DNA from: Candidatus Kapaibacterium sp.
GTDB taxonomy: Bacteria > Bacteroidota > Ignavibacteria > Kapaibacteriales > Kapaibacteriaceae
Assembly: GCA_022842685.1 (NCBI GenBank)
Contig: JALHPC010000008.1
Span: 20,968-81,731, forward strand
Reading direction: 5' to 3'
Length of the DNA stretch: 60,764 nucleotides
Position numbers and translations under genes: made by a program. The notes below the pieces were generated by a model, which did no database searches, was not told the DNA's origin, and worked only from the letters and a program-made list of their open reading frames with translations. Shown here in pieces: positions 17,791 through 26,516 of the stretch. Each line of letters begins with the position of its first letter. Within the stretch, counting starts at the first letter, position 1.

Positions 17791-19380
17791 ATGAAACCTC
17801 CCGTTAGTCGACGATCGTTCCTTAAGACCGCCGGTACAGCCGGCGTTCTGATACCATTTGCGATGCATGGTATGCCGCTGTATGGGTTTTCTCCACGCAG
17901 GCCGCTGCTAGCAGACCCGTCAAACGACAACATTCTCGTGCTTATCCAGCTTCAAGGAGGCAACGACGGACTGTCGACCGTATTCCATGCCCCTCAGTAC
18001 GAAAACCTAAATGCAGTTCGCCAGAACATCCTAGTTCGCGAGTCTGACATCATCCCTGTTACCGGCGACTATGGCTTCCACCCAGTCATGGAGGGAATGA
18101 AAGAGATGTGGGACAACGAGTCGCTGTGCATTATTCAGAACGTTGGATATCCCAATCAGAACCGTTCGCATTTTCGATCAACAGACATCTGGAATTCGGC
18201 GTCGCACGCCGATGAGTTCGTTGCAACGGGCTGGCTTGGTCGGATATTCGAAATGACGCATGCCGACTATCCCACGGGTTTTCCCAATCCAACCATGCCG
18301 CATCCGTTCGCGCTTACAATGGGCAAAATCGTTTCTGAAACGTGCCAGGGCATAGGTGCAAATTTTAGCCTTTCCTTACTCGACCCTTACAATCCCGGCA
18401 CCGCGTATGCCGCACCACGTGCCACGCTTCCTGGAGATTGCTACGGCGATAAACTTCGTTTTGTCGAGACTACAATCCAGCAAACGAACGGCTATGCCGA
18501 GGTAATCAAGCGCGCTGCCGAGGCCGGCTCGAATCGTTCATCTAAATGGGAGACGCTTGATAGCGAACTGGCAAATAAACTGAAGAATGTTGCCCGGCTC
18601 ATATCTGGTGGACTACAAACCAAGGTCTATATCGTTCAGTTAGGGGGCTTTGACACACACGACAACCAAGTTGTAAGTGGCGAAGCCGCAACGGGACGTC
18701 AAGCCGACCTTCTACGAGAGCTGTCTGATGCGATGTGTGCCTTTCATGACGACATTGGGCTCCTCGGCCTTGGCAATCGCGTTGCTGGCATGACGTATTC
18801 TGAGTTTGGCCGACGCATTCGCTCTAACGACTCTTTGGGTACAGATCACGGTACTGCGGCACCAATGTTTGTGTTCGGGTCGTGTGTGCGAGGACACATT
18901 CATGGTGACCACCCAACCATCGATCCGCAAGTTGGAACCGAAGAAGGGGTTCCAATGCAATTCGACTTCCGCAATATGTACGGCACCATCCTAGCACATT
19001 GGTTAGGTGTTACCGAGCAGGAGGTTCGTAATGTGGTATATGCTGATTTTCAGCCGCTACCGATATTCAAGACTACGTGCGTTGACACTACGTACGTCCT
19101 GAATACTCCATCAACGCGAGACTGGATTCGCCTTCATCCTAATCCGGTTCACGACAAGATTCACGTGACCATTAACCCGGAGTCGTTCCAGGGTACAGCG
19201 AATGCTACTCTCACAATGTTTGACGGTCTCGGATCCATCGTTGATACTATGGCGCGGAGATCCATCTCATCTACAAACGCCTCGATTACGATCGACGTTT
19301 CTTCACTACCTCCTGGCGCTTATGTGCTGCGACTTGAGTCGCGAATGGGCTCATCTATTCAACGATTCGTGAAGCAGTAG
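17791..19380 (+). CDS. DUF1501 protein with Tat signal and T9SS sorting domain (pair 1)
   Basis: 529 residues. The N-terminus carries a twin-arginine signal (SRRSFLKTAGTAG). The core has DUF1501 landmarks related to the alkaline phosphatase/sulfatase fold: IQLQGGNDGLSTVF, NQNRSHFRSTDIWNS, VQLGGFDTHDNQV, YSEFGRRI and SLGTDHGTAAPMFVFG, with the Asp and His residues expected at a metal site. The last about 80 residues (LHPNPVHDKIHVTINPESFQ ... LPPGAYVLRLESRMG) form a T9SS type A sorting domain. So it is predicted to cross the inner membrane folded by Tat and the outer membrane by T9SS. Paralogue of the gene at 55958. Confidence 0.9.
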   Translation: MKPPVSRRSFLKTAGTAGVLIPFAMHGMPLYGFSPRRPLLADPSNDNILVLIQLQGGNDGLSTVFHAPQYENLNAVRQNILVRESDIIPVTGDYGFHPVMEGMKEMWDNESLCIIQNVGYPNQNRSHFRSTDIWNSASHADEFVATGWLGRIFEMTHADYPTGFPNPTMPHPFALTMGKIVSETCQGIGANFSLSLLDPYNPGTAYAAPRATLPGDCYGDKLRFVETTIQQTNGYAEVIKRAAEAGSNRSSKWETLDSELANKLKNVARLISGGLQTKVYIVQLGGFDTHDNQVVSGEAATGRQADLLRELSDAMCAFHDDIGLLGLGNRVAGMTYSEFGRRIRSNDSLGTDHGTAAPMFVFGSCVRGHIHGDHPTIDPQVGTEEGVPMQFDFRNMYGTILAHWLGVTEQEVRNVVYADFQPLPIFKTTCVDTTYVLNTPSTRDWIRLHPNPVHDKIHVTINPESFQGTANATLTMFDGLGSIVDTMARRSISSTNASITIDVSSLPPGAYVLRLESRMGSSIQRFVKQ

Positions 19381-19410
19381 TTCGCTTGATGCCCGTACGA
19401 CCACGACCAC

Positions 19411-19548
19411 ATGAGTGACGCGTTTACCGCAATGGATCACGCTGCCCCTTACCACAACATCACACTAACAAAGCGTGGCACCATTGACGTAAAGGGTAAG
19501 GGGGCAATGAAAGCATACTGGTTGGAGGGAGGAGGCACTACTCCTTAA
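19411..19548 (+). pseudogene. Orphan 3' end of a seventh cyclase gene
   Basis: This 45-codon frame (ATG to TAA) encodes the last part of a cyclase only: MSDAFTAMDHAAPYHN, then ITLTKRGTIDVKGKGAM, then KAYWLEGG. It corresponds to the VSDTFADALRSAPYHNFTL tail of copy F, and the last about 80 nt are nearly identical to copies C-F. There is no catalytic core. It lies just after the DUF1800-DUF1501 pair and its end overlaps the 3' end of the convergent SIMPL gene. It is best read as the remainder of a cyclase gene cut by insertion of the pair or by deletion; it could still serve as a donor for gene conversion. Confidence 0.85.
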
Positions 19549-20278
19549 GCGCATACCGGACGGCAAGTCTAACGCTCAGCGTAATCTCGGGTACGTTGAG
19601 CGACAAAGGCGCAGCTGCATGGTCGTCCAATGCGACAGCCGTGGCCTCCTTGTTGAGTCGATACCCCCCCATAACGACGTTGCTCATAGCCCCACTGTAG
19701 CTATCTCCCGTTGTCTCGCTTACATGCAGTACACGACCGAGCGTCCCGTGCAGTTCGCCCATAATGTCTTCGGCCTTTTCTCGAGCGATTCGCGCTGCCT
19801 CTTTTCGCACCTCGCGCATCAGAGCTCCCCTGTTCTCAAGCGTGAAGTCGATGTTGCTCAGATGATGAACATTGGCATCGCTTACCACACCAATAACAAG
19901 AGCAAGCTTGTCGACACTGTCAACAACAACCCGCGTTTCGATGCTTGCAACGTAGTCCTTTGCCGAAGACAGAAACGCCTTCTTCCCTGCATTCTCGTTG
20001 CTCTTGAAATGCTGCGTCGTTACCTTGTGCTTCGGTATCCCTAAGGCAAGTAATCGCTGAACCACTGCGTCGGTGGCCTTGGTGGCCTCGTGGACGGCCT
20101 CGCTCAGCGTAGATCCAAACTCACGAACGGTGAACCGGAACTCTGCACGGTCAGCCATAACAACGCGCTCTGCCTTCGCAGTCACTTCTAGTTCAGCACG
20201 TGTTGTATCGGCGGTGGCATTCGTTGGAAACAGCAGTGGCAGCATAACAGCTACCAGCATCAAAGCAATCGTCTTCAT
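19538..20278 (-). CDS. SIMPL (DUF541) domain periplasmic protein
   Basis: 246 residues when started at the ATG at 20278, which has a GGAGG site 5-6 nt upstream. A longer reading to 20323 lacks such a site. A signal peptide (MKTIALMLVAVMLPLLFPTNATA) is followed by a SIMPL/DUF541 domain: RAELEVTAKAERVVMADRAE at the start, repeated beta-alpha units, and a late EITLSVRLAVRYAL strand. Family members are exported proteins of poorly known function, some oligomerising in the periplasm. It converges on the cyclase remnant, with the two 3' ends overlapping by 11 nt. Confidence 0.85.
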   Translation of the reverse strand: MKTIALMLVAVMLPLLFPTNATADTTRAELEVTAKAERVVMADRAEFRFTVREFGSTLSEAVHEATKATDAVVQRLLALGIPKHKVTTQHFKSNENAGKKAFLSSAKDYVASIETRVVVDSVDKLALVIGVVSDANVHHLSNIDFTLENRGALMREVRKEAARIAREKAEDIMGELHGTLGRVLHVSETTGDSYSGAMSNVVMGGYRLNKEATAVALDDHAAAPLSLNVPEITLSVRLAVRYALKE

Positions 20279-20361
20279 CGTATCCTCCGTAGATGATGTT
20301 GCACTTGAGATGCAACCACACATACATTGGTTACGAATCGACGTCTGCCGCGAACTGCCTT

Positions 20362-21456
20362 CTAGTTCTGTGTCCTAAGAAACATCCGCTCTTTCGTTAG
20401 GAGTAGCGGGTTTTCTTTATACCACGAAACGAACAAACGCCATTGCAGGGCATTCGCAGAGGCCCATTCAGAGAAGGCATCTTCGTCACCTACCGACAAA
20501 AGCCAGCGGTTATAGGCCTCGAAATGACCAGCTTCTTGAATCTTGCGCTGATAGTCGAAGAGAACATTGGGGTGACTCTCGTTGAACTTCTTGTCGAAAT
20601 ATGCGTCAAGGAATCGGGTACGAATGCCGTTAAGTGTAGCCAGCTCGATGGTATCGGCCGAAACAACAGCAGCAGCAAGAAGTGGCTCATAGACAAGACA
20701 AAACGGAAGCACGGGCTTCTCGGCATCCTTAAGACTCAACAAGGGTAGAACCGAATTCTGACAGAAACTCACTGAGCGCTTGTTGGCCGAGACTTTTATC
20801 TCACTCTGATAGGTCTTAAAGAGCAGTTCGCTGATCTCCGCCGTTCGCTTGCTGCCCATTTCGAGATTGATAAATATCTCGCCATACAACATTCCCCAAA
20901 CTTCGTCGGGCGTCATCAAGAATATTTTTGACAGGCGGTAATAGTTCGATGGATACATCGGATCGACAGCAATGCCACGTTCGTAATTCTTGACGGCACT
21001 TTCGTAGTCCTTCTTGGAAAGATATACGTTACCCGTTTCTAGATAGAGGCGCCCAGCATCTGGGAACACCTTCAACCCAGCAGCGTACGCATCAAGCGCC
21101 TTGGCCTCCTCGCCGGCTGTACTGTAGCTATTGCCAAGCATTTGATAGAGTTGTGCATCAGCGTCTTTATGACTCGTTAAGGACTCGAAAATGCGTATTG
21201 CCTCCTTGTAGTCCTTCTTCATGTACATTGCCAGCGCTTTTTCGTAAGGAATCTGGTAGCTGGTTGGATCTAGCAGATAGGCCTCTTCTAGAAGCATGAT
21301 GCTTTCATCTAACTGCCCCTTGTCCATTAACTCGATAGCCTTCAGCACCTTGTCTTTGACGGCCTGTTCAGCGTCTTGACCGCAGAGCGGATGCACCGTT
21401 CCCAACCACAGCAGGGGCAACAACACCCACGCCAATGTCGCAACAACATTATTCAC
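20362..21456 (-). CDS. Exported TPR protein
   Basis: 364 residues from a GTG at 21456 with a GGGAG site about 7 nt upstream. A signal peptide (MNNVVATLAWVLLPLLWLGT ... LCGQ) precedes at least four classic 34-residue TPRs (DAYAAGLKVFPDAGRLYLET and NYERGIAVDPMYPSNYYRLS are examples). A C-terminal half without TPRs holds two conserved cysteines. It is probably a periplasmic or envelope scaffold. This TPR type differs from that of the cyclases. The gap to the SIMPL gene is 83 nt, so the two may be cotranscribed. Confidence 0.8.
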   Translation of the reverse strand: MNNVVATLAWVLLPLLWLGTVHPLCGQDAEQAVKDKVLKAIELMDKGQLDESIMLLEEAYLLDPTSYQIPYEKALAMYMKKDYKEAIRIFESLTSHKDADAQLYQMLGNSYSTAGEEAKALDAYAAGLKVFPDAGRLYLETGNVYLSKKDYESAVKNYERGIAVDPMYPSNYYRLSKIFLMTPDEVWGMLYGEIFINLEMGSKRTAEISELLFKTYQSEIKVSANKRSVSFCQNSVLPLLSLKDAEKPVLPFCLVYEPLLAAAVVSADTIELATLNGIRTRFLDAYFDKKFNESHPNVLFDYQRKIQEAGHFEAYNRWLLSVGDEDAFSEWASANALQWRLFVSWYKENPLLLTKERMFLRTQN

Positions 21457-21526
21457 AACAAAACTCCCGCAATTATCGACAATTCCGTACGCTACTACAT
21501 CTGCAAGTTAAAGCGTCTCACGCAAT

Positions 21527-21640
21527 ATCCCGCGCAGCGTCCCATGCAAATGTCCCATGCAAATGTCCCGCGCAGCGTCCCATGCAAATGTCCCGCGTAG
21601 CGTCCCGTGTAAATGTCCCGCGCAAATGTCCCGCGCAGCG
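21527..21640. repeat. 12-13 bp tandem repeat (GTCCC family) abutting a TAG stop
   Basis: About nine units of 12 or 13 bp, each GTCCC or ATCCC followed by a variable RYGYA core and either AAT or GC. Examples are GTCCCATGCAAAT and GTCCCGCGCAGC. On the minus strand the array begins at the base after the TAG stop of the malic enzyme gene (21641-21643). It ends before the promoter region of the TPR gene on its other side. The units are not inverted repeats, so this is a different family from the mini-hairpin arrays. Two more units of the same family lie beside the tRNA gene near 43250-43273. Confidence 0.8.
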
Positions 21641-23260
21641 CTACGGCGTCCACGCCTTACCGCGCACGAAGTGCGCAATGTCGTTCGGGCGTTCTTCGCG
21701 TGCAAGGCCTTGCTGCCAAAACCACGTGGCAACGTCGACGGCAATGCTTAGCTCGGTATCGCGTATGGTACGCAGCGGTGGATACACAAGGCCTTGTGTA
21801 AAGTGCTCGGGTTGTACCATGGCAGCTAACGACCGTGCCGCCACGGCAAAGGCCTCGTCGGGAATCGTTGTTGGTCGCGCAGCGAACACAGCCAATCCTA
21901 CCGCAGGGAACACGAGCACGTTATTCCCTTGTCCCGGTATGAATCGATGCCCCTTATAGTCAACAGGGTCAAAGGGCGAGCCAGCGGCAAAGATGGCACG
22001 GCCGTCGGACCATTCGTAGGCCTGTTGGGCCGAGCACTCGGCCTTCGACGTTGGGTTGCTGAAGGGGAAGATGATTGGTCGGTCGTTGCATTCGGCCATA
22101 GCGCGAACCACGTCTTCGGAGAAGCTACCAGGAATGGTGCTCGTGCCAATGATGGCAGTGGGTCGAAGCTGGCGGACGGCGTCGACAAGCGTTTCGGCTG
22201 GTGCAACATCGTGGGCATAGGTGCTCTTCGATTCGGTGAGGTCCGACCTCGATGCACACACCAAGCCCTTACTGTCGAACAAGAAACATCGCTTCCGTGC
22301 CTCTTCGATTGGCAGTCCGTCTTGCGCAAGCACAAGGGCATACAGGTCGGCAATGCCAATACCGGCAGACCCTGCGCCAAAGAACAGAATACGCTGGTCG
22401 GCTGGTTGCGTACCGAGCATTCGTACGGCTGCAAGCACACCAGCAACACCTACGCTGGCTGTGCCCTGAATGTCGTCGTTAAAACTGCAAATGCGATGGC
22501 GGTATCGTTCTAACAGTGGCGCTGCATTCTGGTTTGCGAAGTCTTCCCATTGAATCGAAGCATTGGGGAATACTTCTTCGACGGCCGACACGAATTCTTC
22601 GATAAACGCATCGTATGCATCGCCGCTTAGGCGCCGCTCACGCACACCAATGTAAAACTCATCATTCAACAGCGCTTCGTTGTTGGTGCCAACATCAAGG
22701 GTAATCGGCAGCGCTAAATGTGGCGGCACACCGGCGCAGGCCGTATACAAGGCCAACTTGCCAATGGGAATGCCCATTCCCTGAGCTCCCAAGTCGCCCA
22801 AGCCAAGAATACGTTCGCCATCGGTCACCACGATAAATCGCACATCGGCAACGGGCCAGTTGCGTAGCACGCTAGCAATGCGCCCACGATGATTGCGCGA
22901 AATCCAAAGACCTTTCGGACGCCGATACCAGCGCCCATACTCTTGGCAGGCCGTACCTACTGTTGGCGTGTACACAATCGGCAGGTGCTTCACGGGATCG
23001 TGCATCAACACACGGTAGAACAGCGACTCGTTGCGTTCTTGCAGATCGCTAAAGTACTGGTAGCGCTCGAGGTTGGACGACAAGTTCATCAAGTGCAACT
23101 CGGCGCGCTGAAGCTGTGTGGTAGGTGTCGACACCACATCTGGCAACAATCCCTCTAAGCCAAGTTCTTGGCGCTCTTCGATTGTAAACGACGTGCCCTT
23201 ATTCAGCCGAGGGTCGCGCAACAGGTCGATGCCCTTCGTCGACGTATCAATGCTCTTCAT
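21641..23260 (-). CDS. maeA: NAD-dependent malic enzyme (oxaloacetate-decarboxylating)
   Basis: 539 residues, the usual length for the long NAD-type malic enzyme, which converts malate to pyruvate, CO2 and NADH. Landmarks in order: LPIVYTPTVGTACQEY with the catalytic tyrosine; ILGLGDLGAQGMGIPIGKLA with the catalytic lysine; WEDF and FNDDIQGTAS carrying metal-binding acids; FFGAGSAGIGIADL for dinucleotide binding; and IGTSTIPGSFSEDVVRAMAE with a C-terminal NPTSKAE block. The start at 23260 has no Shine-Dalgarno site but lies 27 nt after a TACCTTTG box. Divergent from the propeller gene at 23345. The stop codon is joined directly to a tandem repeat array. Confidence 0.95.
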   Translation of the reverse strand: MKSIDTSTKGIDLLRDPRLNKGTSFTIEERQELGLEGLLPDVVSTPTTQLQRAELHLMNLSSNLERYQYFSDLQERNESLFYRVLMHDPVKHLPIVYTPTVGTACQEYGRWYRRPKGLWISRNHRGRIASVLRNWPVADVRFIVVTDGERILGLGDLGAQGMGIPIGKLALYTACAGVPPHLALPITLDVGTNNEALLNDEFYIGVRERRLSGDAYDAFIEEFVSAVEEVFPNASIQWEDFANQNAAPLLERYRHRICSFNDDIQGTASVGVAGVLAAVRMLGTQPADQRILFFGAGSAGIGIADLYALVLAQDGLPIEEARKRCFLFDSKGLVCASRSDLTESKSTYAHDVAPAETLVDAVRQLRPTAIIGTSTIPGSFSEDVVRAMAECNDRPIIFPFSNPTSKAECSAQQAYEWSDGRAIFAAGSPFDPVDYKGHRFIPGQGNNVLVFPAVGLAVFAARPTTIPDEAFAVAARSLAAMVQPEHFTQGLVYPPLRTIRDTELSIAVDVATWFWQQGLAREERPNDIAHFVRGKAWTP

Positions 23261-23287
23261 TCCAGCCTAACGTGTGGTACAGAACTG

Positions 23288-23317
23288 CAAAGGTACGGCT
23301 TGTAGGCCGTATTTTTG
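23288..23317. promoter_or_regulatory. Two divergent TAnnTTTG (-7) boxes
   Basis: In the 84-nt divergent gap, TACCTTTG reads on the minus strand at 23295-23288 and TATTTTTG on the plus strand at 23310-23317. Each ends 27 nt before its start codon, at 23260 and 23345. TAnnTTTG is the known -7 element of the Bacteroidota housekeeping sigma factor. I see no good TTG at -33 for either, so strength is uncertain. The mirror spacing favours real promoters giving short leaders. Confidence 0.55.
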
Positions 23318-23344
23318 AGGTTTCTACCTCACTACGCTGTTCAT

Positions 23345-24391
23345 ATGCGCCACCTTCTATCACTGCTTGTCCTAGCCCTCCCCGTTGTTGTCTACGCCCA
23401 AGAGCCACACCTAGCCAACATCCGTCAGCTTACGTTTGGTGGCGACAATGCCGAGGCCTACTTCTCGCCCGATGGCACCAAGCTTGCGTTTCAATCCAAC
23501 AACAAGAAGTGGGGCTTGTCGTGCGACCAGATCTTTGTGATGTCCATCCAGGCCGCTACGAACAACAATATCTACCTACCGTCGATGGTTAGCACCGGTG
23601 GCGGTCGCACTACCTGTGCCTACTACATGCCCGACAACCAAACCGTCTTGTATGCTTCCACTCATGAAGGGGGCTCTGAATGCCCTCCGGAGCCAGCTCC
23701 GCGAGCCGACAAGAAATACCTTTGGTCGATCTATCCCAGCTACGACATTTACACGACCGACGAAGGCGGCTCGAAGGAACCCAAGCCCCTTGTCCAACGT
23801 CCGGGCTACGACGCCGAAGCCACGGTTTCGCCCAAGGGCGACAAAATCGTCTTCACCAGCGACCGCTCTGGCGACCTAGAGTTGTACACCATGAACATCG
23901 ACGGCAGCGACGTGCGCCAAATCACGTTTGAACTTGGCTACGACGGCGGCGCCTTCTTCTCGCCCGACGGCACCAAGCTGGTGTTCCGCTCCTCGCGTCC
24001 CAAAACCGAGTCCGAGATCGCCGAATACAAAGCCCTTCTCAAGGAGGGCCTTGTAGCCCCTACGAACATGGAAATCTACGTCTGCAACGTCGACGGCTCC
24101 GACCTGCGTCGCGTAACCACCTTGGGCAAAGCCAACTGGGCGCCATTCTTTCATCCCGACGGCAAGCGCATTGTGTTTTCGAGCAACCATCACAGCGAGC
24201 GTGGCTACGACTTTCAGCTCTACATCATCAACATCGACGGAACGGGGCTAAAGCGCCTTACCACCGAAAGCATGTTCAACGCCTTCCCCATGTTCTCGCC
24301 TAATGGCAAACAGATTGTTTGGTCGTCGAACCGCAATCAGGCCAAGGGCACGCGCGACACCAACGTGTTCATTGCCGACTGGGTTGAATAG
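23345..24391 (+). CDS. TolB-like PD40 beta-propeller protein
   Basis: 348 residues from the ATG at 23345 (a TTG at 23315 would only add residues in front of the signal peptide MRHLLSLLVLALPVVVYAQ). The mature part is a run of PD40/WD40-like blades, each with an F(S)PDGTKLxFxS motif: AYFSPDGTKLAFQSNN, ATVSPKGDKIVFTSDRSGD, AFFSPDGTKLVFRSSR, PFFHPDGKRIVFSSNH, PMFSPNGKQIVWSSNR. Such TolB-type propellers are periplasmic and usually mediate protein contacts. No peptidase domain is attached. The stop TAG is the first part of the repeat array that follows. Confidence 0.88.
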   Translation: MRHLLSLLVLALPVVVYAQEPHLANIRQLTFGGDNAEAYFSPDGTKLAFQSNNKKWGLSCDQIFVMSIQAATNNNIYLPSMVSTGGGRTTCAYYMPDNQTVLYASTHEGGSECPPEPAPRADKKYLWSIYPSYDIYTTDEGGSKEPKPLVQRPGYDAEATVSPKGDKIVFTSDRSGDLELYTMNIDGSDVRQITFELGYDGGAFFSPDGTKLVFRSSRPKTESEIAEYKALLKEGLVAPTNMEIYVCNVDGSDLRRVTTLGKANWAPFFHPDGKRIVFSSNHHSERGYDFQLYIINIDGTGLKRLTTESMFNAFPMFSPNGKQIVWSSNRNQAKGTRDTNVFIADWVE

Positions 24392-24712
24392 CGACGGGCC
24401 TGCGGCCCAGGTACATGCTGCGCATAGATACATGCTGCACATAGCGACGGGCCTGCGGCCCAGGTACATGCTTCGCATAGCGACGGGCCTGCGGCCTAGG
24501 TACATGCTGCGCATAGCGACGGGCCTGCGGCCCAGGTACATGCTGCGCATAGGTACATGCTTCGCATAGATACATGCTTCGCATAGCGACGGGCCTGCGG
24601 CCCAGGTACATGCTTCGCATAGCGACGGGCCTGCGGCCCAGGTACATGCTTCGCATAGGTACATGCTTCGCATAGGTACATGCTGCGCATAGCGACGCGG
24701 CTTCGCCGCAGT
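24389..24712. repeat. Mini-hairpin array 1
   Basis: About 17 palindromic units separated by 6-nt spacers of the form AGnnAC (AGCGAC, AGGTAC, AGATAC, AGTAAC). Units are GGGCCTGCGGCCC (13 bp), ATGCTGCGCAT or ATGCTTCGCAT (11 bp), and a final GCGGCTTCGCCGC. Stems differ between units, but both arms almost always change together. The loop is TTC or TGC on the plus strand, which is GAA or GCA (GNA) on the minus strand. The array begins with the TAG stop of the propeller gene (TAG of TAGCGAC) and ends 33 nt before the 3' end of the convergent nuclease gene. No protein is encoded. Confidence 0.9.
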
Positions 24713-24745
24713 AACGTCGGAATTGACGAACCAACGATTTCGTTT

Positions 24746-26512
24746 CTACAGAAAATCCGTTGTAGGTATTTGCGAATATTCCGACGCTTGCGGTACCTCG
24801 TCGTCATTGCGCTTGACGTCCACCTCGCGTAGCTGCTGCATTGCCTCGGCAATGGCGCGCACGGCCCCATCCACGTCACCTTCCACCACGTCCACCACCA
24901 CGGCCTCGCGGTGGTTGTGGTGCAGCCACGACGTGATAATCCGCAGCTGATCCACCTCTACTTGCGTGAAGGGGGCACTGATTGCCCGCTGCGTTACGAC
25001 GGGCTCGAGCAGACTGCGCAGGCGCTCGGCTCGGGTAGCGGCGCCCACAACGTGTTGCAGGCGCAGGCGACCGTTGCGCATGGCAAACATCTCGATTGTG
25101 CGGTGTTGGTCGCCGGTGGCAACCAGCAGTACCACGTTCATGTCGCTTACGGCCAAGGGGCGGTCGTGGCGGTGTAGCGTAGCGCGTTGAATCTCGCGGA
25201 TAGCGTCGCGCAGCATAGCTGCGCGCTCAAAGTCGAGCCGCTCTGCGAACTCCTCCATTTGTGCCGCTAGGGTTGTCAGTGCCCCTTGCTCAGCATGTGT
25301 AAGGTACTGTCGTGCCTGGAGAACGCCGGCCTGGTATTCGTCCTTGCTTTGCAGAAGAGCGCAGGGGGCGGCGCACCGTTTTATGTGGTATTGAAAGCAG
25401 GGTCGAAAGTCGGCTCGCGGCTTCAGAGGTCCTTCGCACGTGCGAATGTTGTTGGCCTGTCGCATCATGTCTACCAGGCGCAGGGCTAGGTATTCGGTGC
25501 GAAATGGGCCGTAGTGATCGGCACCGCTACCGTCGATATCGTGGACGACGTCGATGCGAGGAAACTCTTCGTTAGTAATGCGGATGAAGGGCAGCGAGCG
25601 ATACCGGCGTCCGGCACTATTAAAGCGTGGCAGCAGGCGCTTGATTTCGTGCGACTCCAGCAGCAGGGCGCCCAGTTCGGTTTCGGTGGTTTCCCATTGC
25701 ACGTCGCGGACGTTGCGCACCAGGCGCCCCACCTTGCGGCCCATCGTTGCCGAGTGTGTGAAGTACGACCGTACGCGGCGTTGCAGGTTGCGGGCCTTGC
25801 CCACATAGATGATTTTGCGTTGGTGGTTAAGGAAGTAGTACACGCCGGGCACGTCGGGAACGTCGCGCAGTTTTGGTTCCATAAGGGCGCGGGCTTGCAG
25901 TTCTTTGGCATTGGGCGACCGCGGCACATACTGCAGCGTTTGCAGGTCGACGAGTGTTTCGGCCTGATGTTCTTCGCGGGCCCGCTGAATCATGTCAACA
26001 AGCACGTGGGCCGTAGCTTCGGCATCGCCGAGGGCGCGATGGCGGGCGGCATTTTCTACGCGGTAATATTCGCACACACTGGCCAGGTCGTGGCGAGCTA
26101 GGCCGTTGCTGATGCGACGTGACAGCTTACAGGTGCATAGCAGGGGCGGGTCCCACACGTCGCCGTCAAGACTCTGCAGGGCTTGGTGGACGGCCTTCCA
26201 GTCGAACCCTACGTTATGGGCTACGAAGACGGTGTTTGGCTGGAGGAGTTCGTTGCGCAGGGGCGCAATGGCATCGTGAATCAGCGGAGCATCGGCTACC
26301 ATGTCGTTCGAGATACCCGTCATAGTGGTTATAAACTCCGGGATGTTCTCGAGCGGATTGACAAGTGACGAATGCCGTTGTGTGATGACGCCATCTTCGA
26401 CCACGACGAAGGCCAACTCGATGATGTTATGTCGCCCTCCCTGCGTTCCCCCCGTTGTTTCAACGTCAACAACCACAAACCGTGTGGCGTCGAGCGGCTG
26501 CAAATGCTCCAT
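24746..26512 (-). CDS. DnaQ-like exonuclease fused to UvrC/Cho-like GIY-YIG nuclease
   Basis: 588 residues from the ATG at 26512, chosen because a TAACTTG box ends 4 nt upstream; a TTG 29 codons earlier is less likely. Residues about 10-180 are a DEDDh 3'-5' exonuclease: VVDVETTG (D and E), HNVGFD, and HRALGDAEAT (H and D). Residues about 215-300 are a GIY-YIG domain (GVYYFLNHQRKIIYVGKARN ... LLLESHEIK with the catalytic arginine and glutamate). A UVR-like motif (FAERLDFERAAMLRDAI) follows. The RNase H-like and helix-hairpin-helix ends of full UvrC are missing. The architecture matches known fused epsilon/Cho-type repair proteins, so a role in excision or trimming of damaged DNA is likely. 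Confidence 0.9.
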   Translation of the reverse strand: MEHLQPLDATRFVVVDVETTGGTQGGRHNIIELAFVVVEDGVITQRHSSLVNPLENIPEFITTMTGISNDMVADAPLIHDAIAPLRNELLQPNTVFVAHNVGFDWKAVHQALQSLDGDVWDPPLLCTCKLSRRISNGLARHDLASVCEYYRVENAARHRALGDAEATAHVLVDMIQRAREEHQAETLVDLQTLQYVPRSPNAKELQARALMEPKLRDVPDVPGVYYFLNHQRKIIYVGKARNLQRRVRSYFTHSATMGRKVGRLVRNVRDVQWETTETELGALLLESHEIKRLLPRFNSAGRRYRSLPFIRITNEEFPRIDVVHDIDGSGADHYGPFRTEYLALRLVDMMRQANNIRTCEGPLKPRADFRPCFQYHIKRCAAPCALLQSKDEYQAGVLQARQYLTHAEQGALTTLAAQMEEFAERLDFERAAMLRDAIREIQRATLHRHDRPLAVSDMNVVLLVATGDQHRTIEMFAMRNGRLRLQHVVGAATRAERLRSLLEPVVTQRAISAPFTQVEVDQLRIITSWLHHNHREAVVVDVVEGDVDGAVRAIAEAMQQLREVDVKRNDDEVPQASEYSQIPTTDFL

Positions 26513-26516
26513 ATCG

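Noticed and set aside
24248..24879. Several long frames across array 1 on both strands (Met-Arg-Ser-Met-Tyr-type repeats)
   Set aside because: They are translations of the hairpin units and spacers in all frames. No start signals, no composition like the neighbouring genes, and they run into real genes on the other strand.
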